From positions 62,001 through 126,000 of the forward strand of contig NZ_BBJF01000019.1 in the NCBI RefSeq assembly GCF_000739735.1: a DNA stretch of 64,000 bases. The letters are read 5' to 3'. Made by a program: the position numbers and the translations under genes. Positions 19,049 through 26,734 of this stretch are shown one piece after another (within the stretch, counting starts at the first letter, position 1; the number at the start of each line of letters is the position of its first letter). The notes under the pieces are model-generated. The model did no database searches, had not been told where the DNA came from, and saw only the letters and a program-made list of their open reading frames with translations. The DNA is from Paraburkholderia ginsengisoli NBRC 100965 (GTDB lineage: Bacteria > Pseudomonadota > Gammaproteobacteria > Burkholderiales > Burkholderiaceae).

Positions 19049-19885
19049 ATGAACCAACCATCCACGGCGACGCTCGCCGATCACGCGTACCGAATCCGCA
19101 AGAACGCTCTATTGATGGGCGAGGTGCAGGGCCAGGGCTACATCGGGCAAGCGCTCGACATCGCCGACGTACTGGCCGTCGCCTACTTCGGTGCGATGAA
19201 CTACCGCCCCGAAGACCCGGATTGGGAAGAACGCGACCGCTTCCTGCTCTCCAACGGCCACTACGCGATTGCACTCTATGCGGCGCTATTCGCAGCGGGC
19301 TTTTTGCCGCCCGAAGAACTCGAAACGTACGGCAGCGACGACAGCCGCTTGCCGATGTCGGGGATGGCGAGCTACACGCCCGGCATGGAGATGTCCGGCG
19401 GCTCGCTCGGCCAGGGTCTGACGATCGCGGTCGGCCGTTGCCTCGGCCTGAAGCGCAAAGGTTCGAAGTCCTTCGTGTACACGCTGTTCTCCGACGGCGA
19501 ACTCGACGAAGGCGCGATCTGGGAGGGGCTGATGTCAGCGAGTCACTGGAAGCTCGACAACCTGATCGCGATTGTCGACGTGAACAATCAGCAGGCGGAC
19601 GGTCCCTCGACACAAATCATGGCGTTCGAGCCGCTCGTCGACAAGCTGGAAGCGTTCGGCTGGTTCACGCAACGTGTCGACGGCAACGACATCGCCGCCG
19701 TGGCCGCCGCGTTCGACGCGGCCCGCAAGCATCCAGGCGAGCAACCGCGCATGATCGTCGCCGATACGCGCATGGGCTGCGGTGTGCCGTTTCTCGAACA
19801 GCGCGAGAAAAACCACTTTATCCGCGTCGATGCCCATGAGTGGCAACTGGCGCTGCAAGCACTCGAAGCAGGGAGACAAGCATGA
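19049..19885 (+). CDS. Transketolase, N-terminal (TPP-binding) subunit
   Basis: 278 residues, the length of the N-terminal half of a split transketolase. SNGHYAIALYAAL is the conserved donor-site segment and GGSLGQGLTIAVG the next conserved block. The thiamine-diphosphate/Mg site reads FSDGELDEGAIWE...VDVNNQQ; the first Gly of the usual GDG is Ser here. The reaction moves a two-carbon ketol between a ketose and an aldose. Its stop overlaps the start of the C-terminal subunit by four bases (ATGA), so the two are made together. GGAGACGAC precedes the ATG at 19049. Confidence 0.92.
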   Translation: MNQPSTATLADHAYRIRKNALLMGEVQGQGYIGQALDIADVLAVAYFGAMNYRPEDPDWEERDRFLLSNGHYAIALYAALFAAGFLPPEELETYGSDDSRLPMSGMASYTPGMEMSGGSLGQGLTIAVGRCLGLKRKGSKSFVYTLFSDGELDEGAIWEGLMSASHWKLDNLIAIVDVNNQQADGPSTQIMAFEPLVDKLEAFGWFTQRVDGNDIAAVAAAFDAARKHPGEQPRMIVADTRMGCGVPFLEQREKNHFIRVDAHEWQLALQALEAGRQA

Positions 19886-20883
19886 GCAATACCACCACCA
19901 GCAAGCCGCGCCTGAAGACCTCGGCGATGATCGCGTCGATCGCCGGCGAAGGACAGCTCACGCGTTCCGCGCCCTTCGGTCACGCGCTGGTCGAACTCGC
20001 GCGACAGAAGCAGAACGTGATCGGCATGACCGCCGACCTCGGCAAGTACACGGACCTGCACATCTTCGCGAAGGAGTTTCCCGAGCGCTTCTATCAGATG
20101 GGCATGGCCGAGCAATTGCTCATGGGCGCGGCCTCGGGCTTCGCGCACGAAGGCGCGCAACCGTTCGTCACCACGTACGCGGTGTTCGCGACGCGCCGCG
20201 CTTACGACTTCATGCACCAGACGATTGCCGAAGACAATCTCGACGTGAAGATCGTCTGCGCGCTGCCGGGCCTGACGACCGGCTATGGTCCCAGCCACCA
20301 GGCCGCCGAAGATCTTGCGTTGATGCGCGCGATGCCGAACATGACCGTGATCGATCCGTGCGACGCGCTCGACATCGAGCAGATGGTGCCCGCCATCGCC
20401 GCGCACAAGGGCCCGGTGTATGCCCGCCTGCTGCGCGGCAACGTGCCGGCGGTGCTCGACGAATACGACTATCAGTTCGAACTCGGCAAAGCGAAGCTGC
20501 TGCGCGACGGCGCGGAAGTGCTGGTGATTTCGTCGGGCATCATGACGATGCGCGCGCTCGAAGTGGCGAAAGCGCTCGAACGCGATCGCGTCGGCGTGGC
20601 CGTGCTGCATGTGCCGACCATCAAGCCGCTCGACACGGAGACGATCGTGCGCGAAGCGAAGCGCTCGGGGCGGCTCGTGGTGGTGGCGGAGAACCATACG
20701 GTGATCGGCGGGCTCGGCGAAGCGGTTGCCGCGGAGTTGATGCGCGAGGGTGTCGCGTGCCGCTTCAGACAGATTGGGTTGCCGGACGCGTTCCTCGACG
20801 CCGGCGCGCTGCCGACGTTGCATGACCGGTATGGGATTTCGACCGAAACGATGTCGGAAGCGATCAAGGGCTGGCTGGGGTGA
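19882..20883 (+). CDS. Transketolase, C-terminal (pyrimidine-binding) subunit
   Basis: 333 residues. GMTADLGKYTDLHIF and FPERFYQMGMAEQLLMGAA carry the conserved Glu that activates thiamine diphosphate. YAVFATRRAYDFMHQTIAE and PGLTTGYGPSHQAAEDLALM follow in the expected order, and a transketolase C-terminal domain begins near LLRDGAEVLVISSGIM. It forms the active site with the preceding subunit. GGGAGACAAGC lies before the ATG, which overlaps the upstream stop. Split transketolases of this kind often serve a dedicated catabolic pathway, such as apulose-4-phosphate or sulfosugar cleavage, not the core pentose phosphate cycle. Which one applies is unknown. Confidence 0.92.
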   Translation: MSNTTTSKPRLKTSAMIASIAGEGQLTRSAPFGHALVELARQKQNVIGMTADLGKYTDLHIFAKEFPERFYQMGMAEQLLMGAASGFAHEGAQPFVTTYAVFATRRAYDFMHQTIAEDNLDVKIVCALPGLTTGYGPSHQAAEDLALMRAMPNMTVIDPCDALDIEQMVPAIAAHKGPVYARLLRGNVPAVLDEYDYQFELGKAKLLRDGAEVLVISSGIMTMRALEVAKALERDRVGVAVLHVPTIKPLDTETIVREAKRSGRLVVVAENHTVIGGLGEAVAAELMREGVACRFRQIGLPDAFLDAGALPTLHDRYGISTETMSEAIKGWLG

Positions 20884-21018
20884 GAGGTTGCGCGCGGAAT
20901 CCCCTGGTTGGAGGCGCTGCTGTGTGGGGCGCCTGCAACTGCGCGGCTGGGTTCGGCGTGATTTCTCGCGCCGACTCGCAACCCGGACCCCACCCTCGGG
21001 CTCATATAGTAGAGCCCG

Positions 21019-21966
21019 TTATTTGCGCGCCTTCGGTTTCTGTATCACCTTCGGCTTCGGCTTCGGCTTGCTTTGCGCACTCGCTGCCTCGCGGATCATC
21101 TCGATCAACGCGCGCAACCCGGCCGGCACATTGCGACGTCCCGGATAGTACAGACATAGCCTGTCGAGCGGCGGCGTCCAGTCTTCCAACACGCGCACCA
21201 GCGTGCCGGCTTTCAGGTCCGCGGCCACATTCCACTCCGTCAGATAGGTGAGCCCGAGGCCGGCACGCGCGGCGGTCAGCATCAGCCCCGGTTCGTCGAG
21301 CGTCAACGCACCGTTGCCGTCGAAGCGCACGGTCTCGCCGTGTCGCTCGAATTCCCATTGATAGATCGCACCGCTCGGCATGCGCGTACGGATACAACGG
21401 TGCGCATTCAACTCGGCGGGCGTGCGAGGCCGTTTGTGTTCCGCGAAATACGCCGGACTGCCGACCACCGCAAAACGCTGAGCGTCGCCGAACGGCACCG
21501 CGATCATGTCCTGCGGCACGCTGTCCGCGAGTCGAATGCCCGCATCGAATCCGTCGACGACGATATCGATCAGGCGGCCCTCGGTGACGAGATCGATCTT
21601 CATCTCCGGATAGCGTTGCAGGAATGCGATAAAGAGCGGCATCACCTGGTTCGCGGCGCCGGTGGAGGTGTTGATGCGCAATGTTCCCGACGGCGTGTCG
21701 CGAAAGCTGCCGGCCTGCTCGATCGCGTCGCGGATCGTCGCGAGCGCGGGCGCGACGCTGGCGACGAACTGCTCACCGGCTTCGGACAAGGACACGCTGC
21801 GCGTCGTGCGATTGAATAGCCGCACGCCGATACGCGCTTCGAGCGCCGCGACCGCATGACTGAGTGCTGACGTCGACACGCCCAGTTCTATCGCCGCCGC
21901 CCGAAAGCTGCGACGGCGCGATACCGCGAGCACCGCTTCCAGTTCTCCCAAACCCGATGTCTTCAT
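21019..21966 (-). CDS. LysR-family transcriptional regulator (CrgA-like)
   Basis: 315 residues. The HTH region RSFRAAAIELGVSTSALSH is followed by RIGVRLFNRTTRSVSLSEAG, typical of the CrgA/DmlR subgroup. The effector domain starts near PSGTLRINTSTGA. The C-terminus ends in an unusual Lys/Pro-rich tail (QSKPKPKPKVIQKPKARK) encoded by short GGCTTC-type repeats. It is divergent from the aldehyde dehydrogenase gene with under 100 bases between the starts, so it probably controls that gene. It converges on the transketolase operon, and no clear terminator is visible in that gap. Confidence 0.9.
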   Translation of the reverse strand: MKTSGLGELEAVLAVSRRRSFRAAAIELGVSTSALSHAVAALEARIGVRLFNRTTRSVSLSEAGEQFVASVAPALATIRDAIEQAGSFRDTPSGTLRINTSTGAANQVMPLFIAFLQRYPEMKIDLVTEGRLIDIVVDGFDAGIRLADSVPQDMIAVPFGDAQRFAVVGSPAYFAEHKRPRTPAELNAHRCIRTRMPSGAIYQWEFERHGETVRFDGNGALTLDEPGLMLTAARAGLGLTYLTEWNVAADLKAGTLVRVLEDWTPPLDRLCLYYPGRRNVPAGLRALIEMIREAASAQSKPKPKPKVIQKPKARK

Positions 21967-22064
21967 TGTCCTGGATCGCTCAATACGTCATCCACGATTG
22001 TACGGCTAGTCAGCACAATGCCGTGGGGCTATCTTGAGCGGTAACGCAATTCAGGAGAAGGGCA

Positions 22065-23486
22065 ATGCAGATCATTGACACGATTTATATCGACGGCGCG
22101 TTCGTCACGCCGCACGGCGACGAAATGTTCGACCTGTTCAATCCCGCGACGGAGCAGGTGATCGGCCGCGTGCGTCTTGCCGATGCCGAGGATGCGCGCG
22201 CCGCGATCGCAGCGGCGAAGCGCGCCTTTCCAGCATTCTCGCGCACCGACAAGCGCGAGCGAATCGACATGCTCGAGCGCATGCACGCCGCCGTCATCGC
22301 TCGCGAAGACGCGCTGTACGAAGCGATCACCGTCGAATACGGCGCGCCCGTGTCGCGCGGACGATGGATGGCGCGCCACGCGAGCAGTGTGCTGCTGGAT
22401 GCCGCGCAACTCCTGCGCGACTATCCGTTCACCCGGCGCGCCGGCACAGCGGAGGTGACGATGCAGCCGCTCGGCGTCGCCGGTTTGATCACGCCATGGA
22501 ACAGCGACGCGGGTTTCATCTGCGGCAAGCTCGCGGCGGCGCTCGCAGCCGGTTGTACCGCCGTCGTCAAGCCGAGCGAGATGAGCGCAATGCAGACGCA
22601 CATCGTCACCGAAGCGCTGCACGATGCCGGGTTGCCGCCGGGCGTGTTCAACATCGTGACCGGCCGGGGCGACACGGTCGGCGCGGAAATCAGTGCGCAT
22701 CCGGACGTCGCCAAACTGTCTTTCACCGGTTCCACCGCCGTCGGCAAGACGATCTTGCGCACCGGAGCCGAGACGCTGAAACGGGTGACGCTGGAACTCG
22801 GCGGCAAGTCGCCGGTGATCGTGCTGGACGACGCGGACTTCGAGCAGGCCGTGCCGCTCGCGCTGCAGGCCGGCTTCATGAACAGCGGGCAAGCGTGCAT
22901 TGCGGGCACGCGAATTCTCGTGCCGCACACGCGGCTCGCTGAATTCGAAGCGCGGGTGAAGCAGGAGATGGAACAGGTCCACGCGGGTGACCCGCGCGAT
23001 CCGCAAACGACCATCGGCCCCATGGTCAGCCGCAAGCAATGGGACCGCGTGCAGCGTTATATCCGCATCGGCATAGACGAAGGCGCGCGGCTGATCGCCG
23101 GCGGCGAGGGGCGGCCGGAAGGCGTCGACGCAGGCTGGTTCGTCCGTCCGACTATATTCGGCGACGTTACGAACGAGATGACGATTGCGCGCGAAGAAAT
23201 TTTCGGCCCTGTGCTTTCGATCATCGCGTATCACGATACCGAGGAATCGATCAGGATCGCCAACGATACGCCTTACGGCTTGCAAGCGTATGTGCTGTCT
23301 GGCGATATCCAGCGCGCGCACGCCGTCGCGTCGCGAATCGAAGCGGGACGCGTGCTCGTCAACACACTCGCGCATGACCCCGCCGCGCCGTTTGGCGGCT
23401 TCAAGCAATCCGGCATCGGGCGCGAGTACGGCACGTTCGGGCTGGAGGCGTTTCTCGAACCTAGGTCGGTGCTCGGTGTGCTGTGA
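22065..23486 (+). CDS. Aldehyde dehydrogenase (NAD(P)+)
   Basis: 473 residues, full-length ALDH. The catalytic Cys lies in NSGQACIAG, the general-base Glu in LELGGKSPV, the coenzyme loop in FTGSTAVGKTI, and the C-terminal EEIFGPVLSI and PFGGFKQSGIGREYG are standard. The oxyanion-site Asn motif reads PWNSD, where PWNFP is usual, which may alter the substrate pocket. It oxidises an aldehyde to the acid in the cytoplasm. AGGAGAAGGGCA precedes the ATG. The transketolase next door could supply glycolaldehyde-type substrates, but control by the divergent LysR suggests an independent unit. Confidence 0.92.
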   Translation: MQIIDTIYIDGAFVTPHGDEMFDLFNPATEQVIGRVRLADAEDARAAIAAAKRAFPAFSRTDKRERIDMLERMHAAVIAREDALYEAITVEYGAPVSRGRWMARHASSVLLDAAQLLRDYPFTRRAGTAEVTMQPLGVAGLITPWNSDAGFICGKLAAALAAGCTAVVKPSEMSAMQTHIVTEALHDAGLPPGVFNIVTGRGDTVGAEISAHPDVAKLSFTGSTAVGKTILRTGAETLKRVTLELGGKSPVIVLDDADFEQAVPLALQAGFMNSGQACIAGTRILVPHTRLAEFEARVKQEMEQVHAGDPRDPQTTIGPMVSRKQWDRVQRYIRIGIDEGARLIAGGEGRPEGVDAGWFVRPTIFGDVTNEMTIAREEIFGPVLSIIAYHDTEESIRIANDTPYGLQAYVLSGDIQRAHAVASRIEAGRVLVNTLAHDPAAPFGGFKQSGIGREYGTFGLEAFLEPRSVLGVL

Positions 23487-23511
23487 TCCGCGCAGCGTCG
23501 AGCCCCGGCGA

Positions 23512-23530
23512 TGAGGGCGCTACGCCCTCA
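23512..23530. terminator. Hairpin between convergent genes
   Basis: TGAGGGCG-CTA-CGCCCTCA: perfect eight-base arms and a three-base loop, between the aldehyde dehydrogenase stop and the convergent small gene, overlapping the latter's stop. There is no strong T-run, so it is a weak or bidirectional terminator at best. Confidence 0.45.
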
Positions 23531-23815
23531 ATAAATCCTCGTACTCATCACCCAGGACATGCTGTTGAACCGCGCGAGGATCGCATCCAGCAACTCACGT
23601 CGTGCCTGAACGAGCGCTATCTCCACTTCCTCGAAGCCGCGTTCCGGAAACGTTTTGATATCCACGTGCTCGACGTGGCGCGAGAACGGCAGCAACACCT
23701 GCCAGATCGCCGCGATGCGCGTCCCTTGAACCTGTGCGCGGACCACCAGCCGCTGACGTTCCATATCGCCGGTTATCGGCGATTGGAATTCCGGTTCGAA
23801 GTGTCCACTCGTCAT
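23528..23815 (-). CDS. Small hypothetical protein
   Basis: 95 residues from the ATG at 23815, which has AGGGGAACGC upstream; a start nine codons earlier is possible. No signal peptide or membrane segment. The sequence (MTSGHFEPEFQSPITGD..., RLVVRAQVQGTRIAAIWQVLLP) alternates strand- and helix-like stretches and ends in a charged helix. I do not recognise a family. It is followed at some distance by two other small leftward genes, suggesting a cluster of small accessory proteins upstream of it. Confidence 0.6.
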   Translation of the reverse strand: MTSGHFEPEFQSPITGDMERQRLVVRAQVQGTRIAAIWQVLLPFSRHVEHVDIKTFPERGFEEVEIALVQARRELLDAILARFNSMSWVMSTRIY

Positions 23816-23866
23816 GCGTTCCCCTAGCGTGTGTCTAACCACGTTTTTGTCATGCCCGGACCGTTA

Positions 23867-24163
23867 TTAGATCCGTTGGCTCTCTGCCTGACTTCTGGCA
23901 ATGCCGCGCAATCTGTTCAATAAAGCCTGCGCATGGTCCCGATCGACCTGCGAGATATCGCGCTGGCTGAGCAGCGTTTCGATGCGCCGGCGCCAATAGC
24001 CCGGCTCGTTGATCAGCGAGGTGGAAGCAATCGAGTCGCCGCTGTTCGTTATTCGTTCGAGCGCAACGACGCTCGATTCAATATGCAAGAGATCGCTCTT
24101 GTAAGAAGCGTCAGTGCCCATTGCACTCCGGGGCTGCCTGCTTTTATCAATGCGTTGTGTCAT
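23867..24163 (-). CDS. Small hypothetical protein, coupled to a membrane peptide
   Basis: 98 residues. The start at 24163 lies two bases after the stop of the 52-residue membrane protein and has no Shine-Dalgarno of its own, so translation is probably coupled. The protein is hydrophilic and helical in character: an N-terminal polar stretch, then SDLLHIESSVVALERITNSG and EPGYWRRRIETLLSQRDIS. No catalytic motif is visible and the family is unknown to me. Confidence 0.6.
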   Translation of the reverse strand: MTQRIDKSRQPRSAMGTDASYKSDLLHIESSVVALERITNSGDSIASTSLINEPGYWRRRIETLLSQRDISQVDRDHAQALLNRLRGIARSQAESQRI

Positions 24164-24165
24164 TT

Positions 24166-24324
24166 CTATTTCGGTCCGCGCGTGCGATACCACCAGTCCA
24201 CATGATCGAGGCTCCGAAGAAGCTGTCCACGCCGGTATTCCCGCCGATAATGGCTGATTACCAGCGGTATCGCGATCAGCAATGCAGCGACGCCGATCGT
24301 CAAACCCATCCATCGTTCGATCAT
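24166..24324 (-). CDS. 52-residue single-pass membrane protein
   Basis: A very short gene that gene finders may skip. It reads MIERWMGLTIGVAALLIAIP..., giving one hydrophobic helix (residues ~7-23), then a strongly basic juxtamembrane stretch HYRREYRRGQLLRSLDHVDWW. GAGG lies six bases before the ATG. The basic side after the helix suggests N-out/C-in topology. The stop is two bases before the next gene's ATG. Function unknown; the pair may work together at the membrane. Confidence 0.6.
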   Translation of the reverse strand: MIERWMGLTIGVAALLIAIPLVISHYRREYRRGQLLRSLDHVDWWYRTRGPK

Positions 24325-24488
24325 TGCAACCTCGTCTGAAAGAAAACAACGTTATTCAGCGATTCCGACGAATGAACGGAGAAGAGAAGTGATCGCACTC
24401 ATACGGCCTTCAATCCCGCTCACGAACAAGCCAACAGGCAATGCGACACCACGCCGGTCCGGATCATGCGATCCGTCCTGCTTCCGTG

Positions 24489-24538
24489 AAAAAAGTTTGA
24501 ATGACCCAGCAGCGCTCGACTCGTCCGTGAGCTGGGTC
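24489..24538 (-). terminator. Probable terminator of the phasin gene
   Basis: On the minus strand eight-base arms GACCCAGC/GCTGGGTC enclose a 20-base loop, with TTTTTT shortly after. It lies just downstream of the phasin stop. The long loop lowers certainty. Confidence 0.45.
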
Positions 24539-24548
24539 GAGCGAGTTT

Positions 24549-25088
24549 TTAGAGTCCGACTTTTTCCGCGCCCGGTTCCGGCGCCGGAGCCGCTGGCTGA
24601 TTTCGCTGCGCCACGGCGATGGCTTGCGCGGTGGCCTTCAACACGGCGTCATAGGCAGCAGCGGCACTGGAAACAGTCGACTTCAACGCGGTGACGGCCG
24701 CGTCGGAACCCGCGGGAGCATGGGTGGCGACGCCGTCGACCAGCACTTGCAGTTTGCCGTTGTGATACTCGAAGCCAGCCTTGGTGAACTTCATCAACTC
24801 GACTTGTGTGTGAGTCGCAAGTGCAAGCATCTGATGGTTGTACGAGAGAGCCTTCTCCGCGAGCGATCGCGCGGCACGGGTTTGCTCGACCCATAGTTCG
24901 CCCGGCGCTTTGCCGGACGTCGCGACCTGCCAGGCCTTTTCGCTCTCGACGAGCGTCGCCTTGATCATTTGCTGATTGAAGCGGACGAGTTCTTCGAAAC
25001 ACTGGAATGCTCGTTGCGTCAACGAAAACGCGGCGGCAACGCTCTCGCTTTGCAACGTGCCGGGATGTTCGTTCGTCGAAAAGTACAC
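24549..25088 (-). CDS. Phasin family protein (PHA granule-associated)
   Basis: 179 residues, GTG start with AAAGGAGTGAGCG upstream. Almost wholly helical: an N-terminal phasin_2 pattern (AFSLTQRAFQCFEELVRFNQQ), a central amphipathic region, an Ala/Val-rich helix (KSTVSSAAAAYDAVLKATAQA) and a Pro/Ala tail. Phasins coat polyhydroxyalkanoate granules and are often strongly induced by stress or oxygen limitation. Single-gene unit with its own putative operator at 25272 and a terminator. A second, divergent-sequence phasin lies at 61912. Confidence 0.88.
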   Translation of the reverse strand: MYFSTNEHPGTLQSESVAAAFSLTQRAFQCFEELVRFNQQMIKATLVESEKAWQVATSGKAPGELWVEQTRAARSLAEKALSYNHQMLALATHTQVELMKFTKAGFEYHNGKLQVLVDGVATHAPAGSDAAVTALKSTVSSAAAAYDAVLKATAQAIAVAQRNQPAAPAPEPGAEKVGL

Positions 25089-25271
25089 CGCTCACTCCTT
25101 TAGTCATACGTATTAATTCGCTCACGCCGACGGCAACAAAATCCGCCGGGCATCGAACTGAACGCCGCTCAGACGGCCGTCCGTCAAGGCTCGGCACGTT
25201 CCGCAATGCAGCATTAGATGATTCATTCTAACTTTGTTAAATGCGTAGCTGGCGTGCTCTTTTCTAGGTGA

Positions 25272-25284
25272 TTACCCTGGGTAA
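25272..25284 (-). promoter_or_regulatory. Near-palindrome in the phasin promoter
   Basis: TTACCCTGGGTAA, six-base arms around a central T. A TACGCA hexamer lies 24 bases further along the minus strand (25247-25242), about the same distance as the GGACC boxes elsewhere in the window keep from their −10-like hexamers. The core differs from that box, so a common regulator is uncertain. Confidence 0.4.
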
Positions 25285-25365
25285 AGGCCCGTTTGATGTG
25301 AGCCGCATTGGTCAGAGGTAAGAGGACCGCTAACCCACACGTCAAGGCGAGCGCGGGCAGGCCGC

Positions 25366-26169
25366 GTGCCTTCAACCGACCGGCTGGCGACCAGAGCGAA
25401 GCCCCGAAGTCGTTACAATGCTCCCGATGAACTCCCCGCCCTCCCCGAGCAACAAATGCGCGACATGCTGACGTCCTACTTCTGGAGTGGAGATGTCATC
25501 CGCACTCGAAGCGTGAGTGACGTCGTGCTCTCAGGCACGGTCGATATCCCTGCTCCCCCTGCGCGTCTGCTCGCGGACTGGCAAAGGGAAATATCGTCGC
25601 GCATGGTTCTGGAACCCGGCGACGTCGAGGTCATGCCGTTGGCGCGGGCGCTGATGCGTTGGCCCGACTACACGCGCTGCGTGCAGGCGGCGTCCGGCTG
25701 GACGTCGGCGCTGGGTCTCCCCGACGCGCTTGCGATCCGTGACGTAGCCCTGATGGCCTGCCGCGGCGCGAGATATCACCACGATGGCGAGCAATACGGC
25801 GGTGCGGCCTTCTGCAATCTTTTCCTCAGCGAGGACAAGGGACTCGACGTGCATTTCCCCGCCGCGGGCCGTCGCATTCCGTTGACCCGCGGGACGGTGA
25901 TGCTCTTCGATACCGCCCAGCCACATGGTGTGATTCAGCGCGGCAGCAGCGGCTTCAATGCGGCCGAGTTTCCGCCGGACCACGATCATGTTCAGCTATT
26001 CCTGACCTGGGAACTGCCCATCGAAGACGCGCATGTCGCGCGCGCACTAAAAGTCGATTTCGATGTCGCTCCCACAGGTTCGTTGCAACCGGAAGACGAG
26101 CAAGTCCTGCTGAACGGCGCGCACGCGACTGTGTGTCCGGAGTCCGGCCGCTGGTGCCTGGTCGACTGA
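25366..26169 (+). CDS. Hypothetical protein, possible 2-oxoglutarate/Fe(II)-type dioxygenase fold
   Basis: 267 residues from a GTG at 25366; the start is uncertain, since ATGs at 25456 and 25465 are alternatives and none has a strong ribosome site. The central part has RYHHDGEQYGGAAFCNLFLS and, about 50 residues later, DTAQPHGVIQRG. The HxD...H spacing with a basic residue soon after resembles the double-stranded beta-helix of 2OG-Fe(II) oxygenases. No family name can be given with confidence. It stands alone between a phasin gene and a convergent surface-antigen-like gene. Confidence 0.65.
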   Translation: MPSTDRLATRAKPRSRYNAPDELPALPEQQMRDMLTSYFWSGDVIRTRSVSDVVLSGTVDIPAPPARLLADWQREISSRMVLEPGDVEVMPLARALMRWPDYTRCVQAASGWTSALGLPDALAIRDVALMACRGARYHHDGEQYGGAAFCNLFLSEDKGLDVHFPAAGRRIPLTRGTVMLFDTAQPHGVIQRGSSGFNAAEFPPDHDHVQLFLTWELPIEDAHVARALKVDFDVAPTGSLQPEDEQVLLNGAHATVCPESGRWCLVD

Positions 26170-26195
26170 TCGTCACGGGCATAGCGAAGTACGGC

Positions 26196-26241
26196 TCGGG
26201 AATCGCGACCCTCAACATTTAGTCGGCGTCGCGATTCCCGA
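26196..26241. terminator. Long hairpin between convergent genes
   Basis: TCGGGAATCGCGAC (26196-26209) and its exact complement (26228-26241) form a 14-base-pair stem with an 18-base loop. It lies in the gap between two convergent genes and probably ends both transcripts, although no U-tract follows on either strand. Confidence 0.55.
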
Positions 26242-26303
26242 CGCGTGCGCGTGTAACCGCGGCGGCCTTGCATCCGACTCATTAAGGCATGCAGAACTTT
26301 TTC

Positions 26304-26702
26304 TCATTGCTTGAGGATCTTCCAGGGTCCACTCCCGTTCTTGCAGACCGTAGGCGTCCAGCTTTGCGTCTGGCCTTTGGCCATCGCCACGAGCGTCGCT
26401 TTGCGGCAGGTTCTGTCGCCCTGTTTCGACGTATCGTGCGGCGTAATCGTGCCGGTGATCGAAACGGAGTTGCCGGTGCCCGCATTACTCCACTTCAATG
26501 ATTCGCCATCCTGCTTTTTTTCGAGCGCGACTTGCGCCGCGTCGTTAAGCGCCTTACGGTCAGCTTCTTTCATGTAGCTGACCGGCGTGTCCTTCAGGAA
26601 GTTGAGGTTCGCGGCATGGCCGGGGGTCGCGCCGGCCAGCAGCGCGGCGCCCGCGAGCCAATGCGGTAACAGGCGGACGGTCATGCGAAATTGGACTGGC
26701 AT
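26304..26702 (-). CDS. Secreted surface-antigen-like protein (17 kDa antigen C-terminal type)
   Basis: 132 residues. A signal peptide ends near GHAAN. The mature part has LNDAAQVALEKKQDGESLKW, then TCRKATLVAMAKGQTQSW and VCKNGSGPWKIL. The pattern of Leu-rich helix, KWSN, CR..., C...WKI matches the conserved C-terminal domain of 17 kDa surface-antigen-like proteins, with two Cys that could form a disulfide. Periplasm or outer membrane. It lies 32 bases after the SulP gene on the same strand, so probably in one operon with it. Function unknown. Confidence 0.7.
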   Translation of the reverse strand: MPVQFRMTVRLLPHWLAGAALLAGATPGHAANLNFLKDTPVSYMKEADRKALNDAAQVALEKKQDGESLKWSNAGTGNSVSITGTITPHDTSKQGDRTCRKATLVAMAKGQTQSWTPTVCKNGSGPWKILKQ

Positions 26703-26734
26703 AGGTCATCTCCGTGGATAGCTGAGGCGGCACG

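Noticed and set aside
24160-24168. Possible fusion of the 52- and 98-residue proteins
   Set aside because: A clear TAG stop separates them and they are in different frames.
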